A stretch of 64,000 nt of DNA from Siculibacillus lacustris (GCF_004328075.1 NZ_SJFN01000023.1:1-64000), one strand, 5' to 3'; numbered from the stretch's first letter, positions 39,698-50,233 are shown. Numbers and translations: made by a program. The notes: generated by a model not told the origin, from the letters alone.

Positions 39698-39790
39698 TTC
39701 CGAGGGGTGTTCTCGAGAGAGAACTGAGATGGCGCAATCCCGCGTCGAACCCTTCGAACCTGATCCGGGTCATGCCGGCGAAGGGACGGG
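39698..39790 (+). promoter_or_regulatory. TPP (THI-box) riboswitch
   Basis: All conserved blocks of the thiamine pyrophosphate riboswitch are present in order: GAGGGGTG, CTGAGAT, then ACCCTT with GAACCTGATCCGGGTCATG, and CCGGCGAAGGGA closing against the P1 side (CCG near 39700 with CGG near 39787). The element ends about 80 nt before thiX. Binding of TPP normally hides the ribosome-binding site or ends transcription, so thiX-thiY should be off when thiamine is plentiful. Confidence 0.95.
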
Positions 39791-39797
39791 ACCTCAA

Positions 39798-39884
39798 ATG
39801 ACCGCCGCGACGCTTCCCCCCGGATCTCCATGTCTCGCCCCACCTCCCGTGTGGCGCCGGAGATCCTCATGTCCGAACCCCTGA
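39798..39884 (+). CDS. Possible leader peptide between riboswitch and thiX
   Basis: An ATG just after the riboswitch opens a 28-codon frame (MTAATLPPGSPC...) that reads past the thiX start at 39869 in another frame and ends at a TGA about 15 nt into thiX. It lacks a strong Shine-Dalgarno. It could be chance; if translated, terminating ribosomes would lie on the thiX start. Confidence 0.2.
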   Translation: MTAATLPPGSPCLAPPPVWRRRSSCPNP

Positions 39885-40723
39885 TCGTCCGTTCCGCGGC
39901 TTCGCCGTCGGTCCGTGCCGCGCGCGTGCCGGCCGCCGCGTCCCGTCGGCGCGGGTTCGCCGCGGCCGGCGGTGTCGGCTCCTTCGTCACCGTGCTGCTC
40001 GTCGGCGTGCTGCTGTGGTGGGCGGTGGTGCTGATCGCCGCGCCGCCGCCGTTCCTGCTGCCCGGTCCCGACCGGGTGGCGCGGGCGATCGTCGCCCATG
40101 CCGGGGACCTCTCCCAAGCGGGGGCGGTGACGCTCGTCGAGATCCTGCTCGGCTTCGCCTTCGGCGTGGTGCTCGGCGGGGCGACGGCGGTGGCGATGGC
40201 GCTGATGCCGTGGACGGCGCGGCTGATCCTTCCGGCGGTGGTGGTGGTCCAAGCGCTGCCGGTGTTCGCGATCGCCCCGGTCCTGGTGCTGTGGTTCGGC
40301 TTCGGTCTCGCCTCCAAGGTGGTGATGGCCAGCCTGGTGATCTTCTTCCCCGTGGCGTCGAGCCTGCACGAGGGCCTGTCGCGCACCGATTCGGGTCTGC
40401 TCGACCTCGCCCGGCTGCACGGCGCGACGCGGGCGCGCACGTTCGTGCTCATCCGCTGGCCGTCGGCGCGGCCGCAGCTGATCGCCGGCCTCAAGATGGC
40501 CGCCGGGGTGGCGCCGATCGGTGCGATCATCGGTGAATGGGTCGGCGCCTCGCAGGGGCTCGGCCTGATGATGATGCACGCCAACGCTCGGCTGCAGACC
40601 GACGTGATGTTCGCGGCGCTGGCCGTGCTCGCGGTGATCGCGCTCGCCGGCCGCGCCGCGGTCGACCTCCTCACCCGGCATTGGGCGCCCTGGGCGCCCG
40701 ACACCGGCCTCACCCGTCTCTGA
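39869..40723 (+). CDS. thiX: ABC transporter permease, thiamine-precursor type
   Basis: This 284-residue inner-membrane permease of the BPD/NMT1-type has about six TM segments and the EAA loop (SLHEGLSRTDSGLLDLARLHGATRA region). The TPP riboswitch upstream and the pyrimidine-binding ThiY-like protein downstream indicate import of a thiamine pyrimidine precursor such as formylaminopyrimidine. ATG 39869 follows CCGGAGATCCTC and is preferred to ATG 39830. The usual ATPase partner ThiZ is not in this operon. Confidence 0.85.
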   Translation: MSEPLIVRSAASPSVRAARVPAAASRRRGFAAAGGVGSFVTVLLVGVLLWWAVVLIAAPPPFLLPGPDRVARAIVAHAGDLSQAGAVTLVEILLGFAFGVVLGGATAVAMALMPWTARLILPAVVVVQALPVFAIAPVLVLWFGFGLASKVVMASLVIFFPVASSLHEGLSRTDSGLLDLARLHGATRARTFVLIRWPSARPQLIAGLKMAAGVAPIGAIIGEWVGASQGLGLMMMHANARLQTDVMFAALAVLAVIALAGRAAVDLLTRHWAPWAPDTGLTRL

Positions 40724-40748
40724 CCGTCCTCCAGAACCAGGATCTGCC

Positions 40749-41693
40749 ATGAACCGCTTCGCCGCCGCCCTCGGGCTCGCGTTCTCGCTCCTCGCCGCCC
40801 AGCCGGCCGCCGCCGCCGACAAATTGTCGGTGGTGCTCGACTGGTTCCTCAATCCCGACCATGCGCCGCTGGTGATCGCCCGCGACAAGGGGATGTTTTC
40901 GGCCCGTGGGCTCGAGGTCGAGCTGATCGCTCCGGCCGATCCGTCGGCGCCGCCGCGTCTGGTCGCCGCCGGTCAGGCCGACGTCGCGGTGACCTATCAG
41001 CCCGACCTGCACCTGTCGGTGAAGGAAGGGCTGGGGCTGGTCCGTTTCGCCACCCTGGTCGAGACGCCGCTCAACACGGTGATGGTGCTCGACGGCAGCC
41101 CGGTGAAGACCCTCGCCGACCTCAAAGGCCGCAAGATCGGCTATTCGGTGTCGGGCTTCGAGGACGCGGTGCTGGCGACCATGCTGGAGTCCGCCGGGGT
41201 CAAGCTCTCCGACACGACGCTGATCAACGTCAATTTCGCCCTGACCGCGGCGCTGCTGTCGGGTCAGGTCGACGCGGTGGTCGGGGGCTTCCGCAATTTC
41301 GAGGCGACCGAGATCGAGCTCGAGGGCAAGACCAAGGCGCGGGTGTTCTTTCCGGAAGAGCACGGCGTGCCGGCCTATGACGAGCTGATCTTCGCGGTGG
41401 CCAAAGCCAAGGCCGGCGATCCGCGCCTGCCGCGCTTCGTGGCGGCGCTCGAAGAGGCGACGTTGTGGGCGACCAACCATCCGGCGGAAGCCTGGGAGGT
41501 GCTGCGCAAGGCCGATTCCAAGCTCGACGACGAACTCAACAAGCGCGCCTTCTTCGACACCCTGCCGCGCTTCGCCAAGCGCCCGGGCGCGCTCGACGTC
41601 GCGCGTACGGAACGCTTCGCGGCTTACATGAAGGCGCGCGGGCTGATCGACGCGGTGCCGGCGATCGAGACTTATGCGGTGGTGGTGAAGTGA
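40749..41693 (+). CDS. thiY: ThiY-like periplasmic pyrimidine-precursor binding protein
   Basis: This is a 314-residue NMT1/THI5-like solute-binding protein. A signal peptide ends near AAAADK. The mature start LSVVLDWFLNPDHAPLVIARDKGMF is the classical NMT1/ThiY motif, followed by DVAVTYQPDL and LKGRKIGYSVSGFEDAVL. Family members bind thiamine pyrimidine precursors (formylaminopyrimidine) in the periplasm. It is 25 bp after thiX, in the same riboswitch-controlled unit. A good terminator follows immediately. Confidence 0.87.
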   Translation: MNRFAAALGLAFSLLAAQPAAAADKLSVVLDWFLNPDHAPLVIARDKGMFSARGLEVELIAPADPSAPPRLVAAGQADVAVTYQPDLHLSVKEGLGLVRFATLVETPLNTVMVLDGSPVKTLADLKGRKIGYSVSGFEDAVLATMLESAGVKLSDTTLINVNFALTAALLSGQVDAVVGGFRNFEATEIELEGKTKARVFFPEEHGVPAYDELIFAVAKAKAGDPRLPRFVAALEEATLWATNHPAEAWEVLRKADSKLDDELNKRAFFDTLPRFAKRPGALDVARTERFAAYMKARGLIDAVPAIETYAVVVK

Positions 41694-41700
41694 CGAGGGC

Positions 41701-41728
41701 GGCCGAGGCGGCGCCTCGGCCGGGTTTT
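41701..41728 (+). terminator. Terminator after thiY
   Basis: GGCCGAGGC (41701-41709) pairs perfectly with GCCTCGGCC (41713-41721) around a 3-nt loop and is followed by GGGTTTT. It closes the thiXY transcript and, by its position, shows that no thiZ belongs to it. Confidence 0.82.
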
Positions 41729-41745
41729 CCCGGAGGGATGGCGCG

Positions 41746-42230
41746 TTCCGAAGGCCATCGCCACAGGGTTCTCTCCCCCGTCGTGTACAACTCGATGATC
41801 GGGCGTCCCGCCCCCCTCCCTGCCCCTCCCCCTCGAGGGGGGGGACGCGGTGGATGGGGTGATTGGCCCTCGAAGAGCCACCGCGCCGCAATGGCTGGGC
41901 GGTGATGATCCGAAGGCCATCGCCACAGGGTCCTCTCCCCCCTCGAGGGGGAGAGACAGAGAGGGGGGTGCGGGGAGGATCAACCCGTTCCCACATCAGC
42001 GGAATTTGCAATGCGGATGCGCTGTGGCCCCCCCTCCCTGTCCCTCCCCCTCGAGGGGGGAGGGGACGCGGTGGCTGGGGCGTTCGGAATTCGAAGAGCC
42101 ACCGCACCGTAACGGCCGAGCAGGGATGATCCGAAGGTCATTGCCACAGGGTCCTCTCCCCCCTCGAGGGGGAGAGACAGAGAGGGGGGCTCGGCCTTCG
42201 AGACGGAGAGGGGTGGCTCCGCCTCGCGGC
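41746..42230. repeat. Duplicated palindromic repeat block
   Basis: Two unit types alternate. Unit A (41811-41890 and 42030-42105) has a CCTCCC...CCCCTCGAGGGG palindrome and ends GAAGAGCCACCGC. Unit B (41908-41967 and 42128-42188) reads CCGAAGG(C/T)CAT(C/T)GCCACAGGG, then a CTCTCCCCCCTCGAGGGGGAGAG-like palindrome and GACAGAGAGGGGGG. The A-B block is repeated at a 220-bp period, and a partial B precedes the first A at 41746-41780. The 592-bp gap between thiY and the ABC-F gene holds nothing else. It is noncoding; frames here are low-complexity. Confidence 0.85.
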
Positions 42231-42285
42231 TCCACGCTCCGCGCTCCTCGCGGCTCCCACATGAGGCGCCCCGCCGACGCCCCCC

Positions 42286-44097
<1,812 letters not shown>

Positions 44098-44229
44098 GGC
44101 GCCTGAGTTAGCCGATCCCGGCGGCGAACGCCACGGTCGCGCGCGATTGCCGTGCATTTCCGCGCGACGGGAGCGCCTCGGCGTCGTAGAAGGGCCGGCC
44201 GCCGTTCCGTGCGGCTCCGGGACCCCTCG

Positions 44230-45153
44230 ATGTTCGCCTCCCTCTGGATCGTCACGACGATCGTCGCCGCCGGCGCTCAGTCGCTGCGCAATGCGCTGCA
44301 ACGCAGCCTGACCGTCACGCTGGGGACGATCGGCGCGACCCATGTGCGCTTCCTGTTCGGCCTGCCCTTCGCGCTGCTGTTCCTCGCCGGCGTGCTCGTG
44401 GTCACCGGCGAACGGCCGGTGCCGAGCCTCGCCTTCTGGGGCTGGGCCGGGCTCGGTGGGGTCGGACAGATCGCCGCCACCGCCTGCATGCTGCACGCCA
44501 TGCGCGATCGCTCGTTCCTGGTGACCATCGCCTATACCAAGACCGAGCCGGTGCAGGTGGCGCTGTTCGGCCTCGCCTTCCTCGGCGAGGTGCCGTCGGT
44601 GATCGCCATGGTGTCGATCGCGGTGGCGACGACGGGCGTGATGATCCTGTCGTGGCCGCGCGGCGGCGGCGCCGGCGGCGGGCTGCTGGCGCGGTCGGAC
44701 GGCGGCGAGCCGGCGGGCTGGGGCGCGGCGGTGCTCGGCATCACCGCGGGCGGGTTCTTCGGCCTGTCGGCGGTGTTCTTCAAGGGCGCGATCCGGGCGG
44801 CCGGCACCGAGCATTTCGTCGCCGCGGCGACGACCGCGCTCGCCGCCTCGCTGGCGATCCAGACCCTGGTCCTGACGCTGTGGCTGCTGGCCCGCGACCG
44901 GGCGGTGCTGTGGGCGATCGCCAAGGCTTGGCGGCCGTCGGTCGGAGCCGGGTTCCTCGGCGCCTTCGCCTCGCAGATGTGGTTCCTCGGCTTTGCGCTG
45001 GCGCCGGTCGCGGCGGTCCGGACCCTCGGGCTGATCGAGATCCTCTACGCCCAGGTCCTGTCGCGGGGGATGCTCAAGGAGCGGCCGACCGCGCGCGAAC
45101 TGTTCGGAATCGCCCTGCTGATCGCCGGGGTGATCGGCGTGCTGCAGGGCTGA
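44230..45153 (+). CDS. EamA-family (DMT) transporter
   Basis: This is a 307-residue, ten-TM transporter in two repeats, opening FASLWIVTTIVAAGAQSLRNAL and containing FLVTIAYTKTEPVQVALFGLAFLGE in the first repeat. It resembles the branch of EamA proteins of unknown substrate. ATG 44230 is preferred to 44152. It is divergent from the ABC-F gene and convergent with the three-gene operon, with no gap after it (its stop abuts the next gene's end). Confidence 0.85.
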   Translation: MFASLWIVTTIVAAGAQSLRNALQRSLTVTLGTIGATHVRFLFGLPFALLFLAGVLVVTGERPVPSLAFWGWAGLGGVGQIAATACMLHAMRDRSFLVTIAYTKTEPVQVALFGLAFLGEVPSVIAMVSIAVATTGVMILSWPRGGGAGGGLLARSDGGEPAGWGAAVLGITAGGFFGLSAVFFKGAIRAAGTEHFVAAATTALAASLAIQTLVLTLWLLARDRAVLWAIAKAWRPSVGAGFLGAFASQMWFLGFALAPVAAVRTLGLIEILYAQVLSRGMLKERPTARELFGIALLIAGVIGVLQG

Positions 45154-46593
45154 TCAGAAGCCGCCGCCGGTCGAACTGTCGCCGCCGTCGCCGCCGAAAC
45201 CGCCGCCCGTGGTGAAGCCGCCGCCCCCGCCGAAACCGCCGGACGAGCCGCCGTCGGACGACCCGCCCCAGCCGCCGGGCAGGCGCGGGCCGCCGCCGAA
45301 GATGTCGCCGGAGGGGCGATGGGTCTGGACGCCGGAGGCCAGCACGCTCCACAGGGCGTTGCCGATCAGGCCACCGACCACGCCGCCGACCAGATTGCCG
45401 ATCACCGCGTCGTTGCCGAAGCTGACGCCCGGCCGGTCCCAGCCGGCGGTGCGGAAGCGCTCGCGGGTGTCCTCGAGCTCGGCGCGGTGGGCGGCGGTGG
45501 CGCGGATGGTCTCGCGGGTCGCGGCGACCTCGGCCTCGGCCTTGGCGACGGCATTGCCGAGCTCCTCGATGCGGCGGACGATCTTCTCGTCGTCGGGGGT
45601 CGGGGTGGCGAAGGCGCGGGCGTAGAGGGTCTGGAGGTCCTGGTGGGCGAGGGTCTCGGCGACCTGGTCGAGGGCTTCGACGACCTGGGGCGTGTCGCCG
45701 CCGATCAGCGCGCCGTGGCTGGCGTCGAGGCCGGCGAGTTCGCTCTGGACCGAGGCGAGATCGGCGTTGCCGCCGTCGATCTCGGCCTTGATCGCCGCGA
45801 ATTCGGCCTCGAGTTTGCCGATCCCGTCGGCCTCGAGGGCGTGGCGCTCGATCGCGGTGCGGGCCTGGGTGCGGGTGGCGACCTCGTCGGCGAGGCGGCT
45901 GGCGTGCTCGCGCAGGCGCAGCGGGATCTCGTTGAGCATCGCGTAATTGGGGCGCTGGGCGATGAAGTCGGCGACCTGCGCGACCTTGCGGTCGAGGGCC
46001 CGCACCAGGCCGGTGGCGGCATAGCGCGAGGTGCCGAAGCCGTTGCCCCACAGATACATGAACAGCCGGTCGGATTCGTAGGGCGCGCCCTTGGTCACGC
46101 GGTCGGCCTCGGCCTGGGTGGCCTTGGCGGCGGCGCGGTCGGCGACGGTGCGGGCTTCCGTGACCTTGGCATCGGCCGCCTGCCAATCGGCGTCGCCGGC
46201 GAGGCGGGCACGGGTGGCGGCGGTCAGCGCGTCGATGCGGTGGATGACGTCCTCGAGCCGGCCGGCGGCGTCGTGGCGGCGCGACTGGCCGTCGGCCAAG
46301 GTGCGGGCGGCCTGGGCGCGTCGCTCGGCGAGGCCGGCGAGGCGCTCGCGCTGTTCGGCGAGCAGCGCCAGGGCGCGGGATTCGGCGGCGTCGAGCGAAC
46401 CGGTGGCGGTGCTGCCGGCGAGGCTGTCGACATGGAGGCGGGCGAGCGCGCGATAGGCGTCGAGCTGGCCGGCGCGGGCGCGGGCCGCGTCGTCGATCGC
46501 CGAGGCGAGGGTCGCGTCGAGGCGGCTCTCGTCGGCGCGGGTGGCATAGATCGCCTGGTCGATCTGGGCGAGGGCGTCGCGTCCGGAGATCAT
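45154..46593 (-). CDS. Coiled-coil protein with glycine-rich tail, third gene of an unknown operon
   Basis: I do not recognise a named function. The 479 residues have an N-terminal helical part (1-165), a more conserved-looking segment (168-235, KGAPYESDRLFMYLWGNGFG) with aromatic residues, a second helical region (240-385), a hydrophobic glycine-zipper stretch (394-420, VIGNLVGGVVGGLIGNALW) and a Gly/Ser/Phe-rich tail to the end. Such tails occur in TPM-domain and other envelope-associated proteins. It starts 4 bp after the previous gene stops, so it is co-translated with the single-TM protein and TelA-like protein upstream. Confidence 0.8.
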   Translation of the reverse strand: MISGRDALAQIDQAIYATRADESRLDATLASAIDDAARARAGQLDAYRALARLHVDSLAGSTATGSLDAAESRALALLAEQRERLAGLAERRAQAARTLADGQSRRHDAAGRLEDVIHRIDALTAATRARLAGDADWQAADAKVTEARTVADRAAAKATQAEADRVTKGAPYESDRLFMYLWGNGFGTSRYAATGLVRALDRKVAQVADFIAQRPNYAMLNEIPLRLREHASRLADEVATRTQARTAIERHALEADGIGKLEAEFAAIKAEIDGGNADLASVQSELAGLDASHGALIGGDTPQVVEALDQVAETLAHQDLQTLYARAFATPTPDDEKIVRRIEELGNAVAKAEAEVAATRETIRATAAHRAELEDTRERFRTAGWDRPGVSFGNDAVIGNLVGGVVGGLIGNALWSVLASGVQTHRPSGDIFGGGPRLPGGWGGSSDGGSSGGFGGGGGFTTGGGFGGDGGDSSTGGGF

Positions 46594-46597
46594 GGGG

Positions 46598-47572
46598 TCA
46601 CCACTTGGTGATGGCGCCGGTCTGCACCGGCAGGGTCCAACGGACGTCGACGTCACCGCGACGCTTCTCGCCGAGGCGGGTCATCTGGATGATGCCGTCG
46701 TCCTGCTTGTCGCGGGCCACGGTGTCGTAGGTCGACTGGGGCACGCGCTGGCCCCATTTGGTGACCGTCGTGGTGGTCTGGTCTTCTTCGTTGGTGATCG
46801 ATCGCGGCTGGACGCGGCCGTCGGCGCCGACCGCCTCGACCACCAGATAATAGTTGCGCGAGGACTTGCTCGGCGGCTGACGCCACACGCCGGAGCGCTC
46901 GCCGGGGCGGGTGACGATGCGGATCTGGTAGACGTCGCGCAAGGTGGCGACGACCGAGTCGAGCTCGGTCAGTCCGGCCTTGACCGCGGCGACGTCGCGG
47001 CGGGCGAGGGCCGCTTCGGCGCGGCCGGCGATCTCGCCGACGCGGGCCTTGGCTTCCGGCGTCACCGCCTCGTCGAGGGCGGTGCGCTTCAGCTTGGCGA
47101 CGTTGGCCGGCAAGGTCTCGGTGATCTCGATGCGGGCGGCTTCGGCCGTGCGGCGGGCGCCGCCGACCACGAAATACGAGTACGAGCCGATCCCGAGCAC
47201 CAGGGCCAGCGCCACCGCGCCGGCGGCGAGGCCCCAGCGGCGGCGATCGACCCACAGCAGCGCCAGCGTGCGGGCGAGGCTCGGCGGGGTCGGGGTATAG
47301 ACGAAGCGGCTCTCTTCCAGCGCCTTGACGCCGGCCGCGACGATCGCGTCGGGCACCGCGATGCCCTGACCGGCGTAGATGCGCTTCAGGCGCTCGACGA
47401 GCTCGGCCTTGCGGGCGTCGTCGTCGAGCTCCTTGGTGGCGAGGCTCTCCTGATGCCGCAGCGTGTCGACCACGTCCATGGCGAGCATGAGGTCGTCGAG
47501 CTTCTGGGGCGCGGGGGCCGCGGCCGGAGGAGTTCCGGCCGGGGGTCCGGCAGTGGCGGCGGCATCGGCCAT
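46598..47572 (-). CDS. Single-TM protein (possibly DUF6384-like), second gene of an unknown operon
   Basis: The 324-residue protein has a Pro/Ala N-terminus, a conserved helical segment (25-45, LDDLMLAMDVVDTLRH), a second helical part (50-90), one TM helix (about 113-136) and an extracytoplasmic domain ending in beta strands (NYYLVVEAVGADGRV ... DVRWTLPV). From memory it resembles DUF6384 proteins, but I cannot verify this. Neighbours: 17 bp after the TelA-like gene and 4 bp before the coiled-coil gene. It could be the membrane anchor of a three-part complex. Confidence 0.78.
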   Translation of the reverse strand: MADAAATAGPPAGTPPAAAPAPQKLDDLMLAMDVVDTLRHQESLATKELDDDARKAELVERLKRIYAGQGIAVPDAIVAAGVKALEESRFVYTPTPPSLARTLALLWVDRRRWGLAAGAVALALVLGIGSYSYFVVGGARRTAEAARIEITETLPANVAKLKRTALDEAVTPEAKARVGEIAGRAEAALARRDVAAVKAGLTELDSVVATLRDVYQIRIVTRPGERSGVWRQPPSKSSRNYYLVVEAVGADGRVQPRSITNEEDQTTTTVTKWGQRVPQSTYDTVARDKQDDGIIQMTRLGEKRRGDVDVRWTLPVQTGAITKW

Positions 47573-47589
47573 GGATCGGACCTCGGGGG

Positions 47590-48765
47590 TCAGTTGGGCT
47601 TGTCGAGGGTGGCGCCGGCGGCGACGAGGCGAGCGATGCGCTTCTTGCCGTCTTCCACCGCGTCACGGATCTCGGCGGAGTTCTTGGTCGAGAGGTCGCG
47701 CATTTCGGCGATGATCTCGGTCGACTTCTCCTGGAAGTTGACCACCGAATCGACCAGCTTCTTGACCGCGTCGGCGCGGATGGTCGGGCCGTAGCCGGAG
47801 CGGACCGCCGCCTCCTGGACCTTGTCGCCGATCTCGGCGAGGGCCTCGAGGCTCTTCGACACGCCTTCCTTCATCGCGTCGAGGGTGCGGGTCGCCTCGT
47901 TGAGGCCGAACATGCCGGTGAACGACGCCTTGAGCGCGGTGAACACCGAATCGTTGGTCGAGAAGAAGCTGACCGCCTGCTGATAGACCCGTTCCTTGGC
48001 GTTGGTCGTCTGCATCAGACGCGCCATGATCACTTCGGAGGTGTTGTAGCCGATCGTCAGGTTGTCGGAGAGGTCCTTGGCGATCTGGTAGCGCTTCTCC
48101 TCGTCCTGGGTCAGGCGCAGGCGCTCGTCGCGCTCGAGCTCGAGGCGGGCGCGCTCGGCGGCTTCGCCAGTGAAGGCGGCGACCTTCTGGCCGGCGGCGT
48201 CGAGCTCGGCCTTGGCGTCGTTCCACTTGGCCTCGCCGGCCTTGAGCACCTCGAGAGCCAGCACTTCGGCCTGTTTCATCGCGCCGCGGAAGTCGCGATA
48301 AGCCTCCAGGATCGCGCCCTCGCGTTCGATCTGGTTCTTGGTCTCCTTGGAGACGTCGAGATAGATCGCCCGGATCTTGTCGAAGCGGTCGGCGATGTCG
48401 CCGCGGGTCAGTTTCATCCAGGCGTTGGTGGTGCGCTCGAACATGTCGAGTTTGCCGTCGGCGATCTGGTCGACCATCTTCTTGGCGTCGTCGCGGATCG
48501 AGTCGAAGCCGGCGGTGACCTGCTTGTAGCGCTCGCCGATCTCCATGCCGGAGATCTGGTTGCGCACCACCTCGTTGAACACCTCGGTCTGGCCGAGGGT
48601 GCGGGTGATGACCACGATCTTGTCGGGATCGAGCGAGGAGATCTTCTCGAGCAGGCCGACGATCGGCGCATCCTGGGTGGCCGGCGGCGCGAGGCCGAGA
48701 TCCCGCAGGGTTCCCATCGCCTTGTCGAGATATTGCATCGGGGTCTTCACGAGGACGTCGGACAC
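47590..48765 (-). CDS. TelA-like helical protein, first gene of an unknown operon
   Basis: This 391-residue all-helical, charged protein has no signal or TM segment. Its pattern (a helical N-terminus, IYLDVSKETKNQIEREGAIL, then YNTSEVIMARLMQTTNA and FTALKASFTGMFGLNEATRTLDAM) recalls the toxic-anion-resistance TelA family; remote homology is plausible but unproven. The GTG start at 48765 has a strong GGGAGG seven bases upstream and is preferred over the ATG at 48837. It leads a tightly packed operon with two other unknowns; no ter genes are nearby. Confidence 0.78.
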   Translation of the reverse strand: MSDVLVKTPMQYLDKAMGTLRDLGLAPPATQDAPIVGLLEKISSLDPDKIVVITRTLGQTEVFNEVVRNQISGMEIGERYKQVTAGFDSIRDDAKKMVDQIADGKLDMFERTTNAWMKLTRGDIADRFDKIRAIYLDVSKETKNQIEREGAILEAYRDFRGAMKQAEVLALEVLKAGEAKWNDAKAELDAAGQKVAAFTGEAAERARLELERDERLRLTQDEEKRYQIAKDLSDNLTIGYNTSEVIMARLMQTTNAKERVYQQAVSFFSTNDSVFTALKASFTGMFGLNEATRTLDAMKEGVSKSLEALAEIGDKVQEAAVRSGYGPTIRADAVKKLVDSVVNFQEKSTEIIAEMRDLSTKNSAEIRDAVEDGKKRIARLVAAGATLDKPN

Positions 48766-48943
48766 GGGGCAGCCTCCCTGGGCGTTTCGCCGGCGATCAC
48801 CGGTCGATCGCGCGAAACATGGTGATGGTGCGAGCATTTCTCCAGATGTCGACGGCAGGACCCTGCCACGAACCGCCGACGGATTCCAGCACGCTCGCTC
48901 GTCGTTTCCTAGCTGGTCTTCATGACGATCTCGGCCTGCCGCG

Positions 48944-50215
48944 ATGAACCGACGGGCCTCTCGTCGGGGATGGCGCGGGCGCCCGGCTCGGATATGGTCG
49001 CCGTCCCTCGCTCAGCGGATCGCCCCCTTGCCCACCCTCGTCGTCCTGGTCTTCGGCTATCTCCTCAGCCAGTTCTACCGGTCGTTCCTGGCGGTGATCG
49101 CGCCGGAACTGGCGCTCGACGTCGGGCTCGACGGGCGCGGACTGGGGCTGGTCTCGGCCGCCTTCTTCGGGGCCTTCGCGGCGGTGCAGCTGCCGGTCGG
49201 GGTGGCGCTCGACCGTTTCGGGGCGCGGCGCACGGTGGCGCTGCCGATGCTGTCGGCGGTCGTCGGGGCGGTGCTGTTCTCCCAGGCCCACGCACCCGCC
49301 ACCTCGATCGCCGCGATGGTGCTGATCGGGCTCGGCTGCTCGCCGATCTACATGGGCGCGCTGTGGGTGATCGGCCGCACCACCTCTCCGGCGCGTTTCG
49401 CGCTGTGGTCGTCGGCGATCGTCGGGGTCGGGTCGCTCGGCAATCTCGCCGGATCGACGCCGCTCGCCGCCGCCGCCGCGGCCTGGGGCTGGCGCGCGAC
49501 GATGCTCGGCATCGCCGGGGCGACGCTCCTGTCGGCGCTCGCCGTGGCGGTGGTGGTGCGCGATCCGCCGCCGCTGGCGACCCGCGGGGATGCGGATGCG
49601 CCGACCGGGATCGGCGCGGTGCTGGCGATCCGCGAACTGTGGCCGCTGTTTCCGATCGCCCTGCTGAGCTATCCGATCGTGCTGGCGGTGCGGGGCCTGT
49701 GGATCGGTCCCTATTTCGCGCAGGTGCACGGGCTGGCGCCGGTCGAGCGCGGCACGGCGGTGTCGGTGATGGTGGTGGCGATGATCGCCGGCGCCTTCGC
49801 CTATGGGCCGCTCGACCGCTGGTTCGGCACCCGCAAATGGGTGGTGGTCGGCGGCACGCTCGCCACCATCGCCGGACTGGCGGCGCTGGCGCTGGCGCCG
49901 CGCATGCCGGTGGTCGCGGCGAGCCTGGCCTTCGGGGTGGTCGGCGGGTTCGGCCTGACCTACGGCGTGCTGATGGCCCATGCCCGGGCCTTCCTGCCGC
50001 CGGCCCTGCTCGGGCGCGGGCTGACCCTGATGAACATGGCGCTGGTCGGCGGCGCGGCGCTGATCCAGCCGGCCTCGGGCCTGTTCGTCGACCGCCTGAC
50101 CGCGGGCGGCCTGTCGATCGCCGAGGCCCATGGCGCGCTCTACGGCGCCTTCGCCCTGGCGCTCGGCGCGGCGCTGGCGGTCTATCTCGGCTCGCGCGAC
50201 GCCCGGCCGGGGTGA
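48944..50215 (+). CDS. Major facilitator superfamily transporter
   Basis: This 423-residue, 12-TM transporter shows the MFS loop motif GVALDRFGARRTVAL between TM2 and TM3, and repeats of the fold around residues 215-400. It resembles MFS proteins of the nitrate/oxalate/anion or CynX-type broad group, but the substrate is not assignable. It is divergent from the TelA-like operon (179 bp apart) and convergent with pit, separated by a good terminator. The N-terminus is rich in Arg; later starts are possible. Confidence 0.85.
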   Translation: MNRRASRRGWRGRPARIWSPSLAQRIAPLPTLVVLVFGYLLSQFYRSFLAVIAPELALDVGLDGRGLGLVSAAFFGAFAAVQLPVGVALDRFGARRTVALPMLSAVVGAVLFSQAHAPATSIAAMVLIGLGCSPIYMGALWVIGRTTSPARFALWSSAIVGVGSLGNLAGSTPLAAAAAAWGWRATMLGIAGATLLSALAVAVVVRDPPPLATRGDADAPTGIGAVLAIRELWPLFPIALLSYPIVLAVRGLWIGPYFAQVHGLAPVERGTAVSVMVVAMIAGAFAYGPLDRWFGTRKWVVVGGTLATIAGLAALALAPRMPVVAASLAFGVVGGFGLTYGVLMAHARAFLPPALLGRGLTLMNMALVGGAALIQPASGLFVDRLTAGGLSIAEAHGALYGAFALALGAALAVYLGSRDARPG

Positions 50216-50233
50216 GGCGAGGGGGATGCGCGA

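Noticed and set aside
41746-42230. CRISPR-like array
   Set aside because: Units are long, palindromic and of two kinds, with no regular unique spacers and no cas genes.
44098-44814. N-terminal extension of the Uup-type ABC-F gene
   Set aside because: It runs antisense through the EamA gene, is low-complexity, and the normal ABC-F N-terminus begins at 44097.
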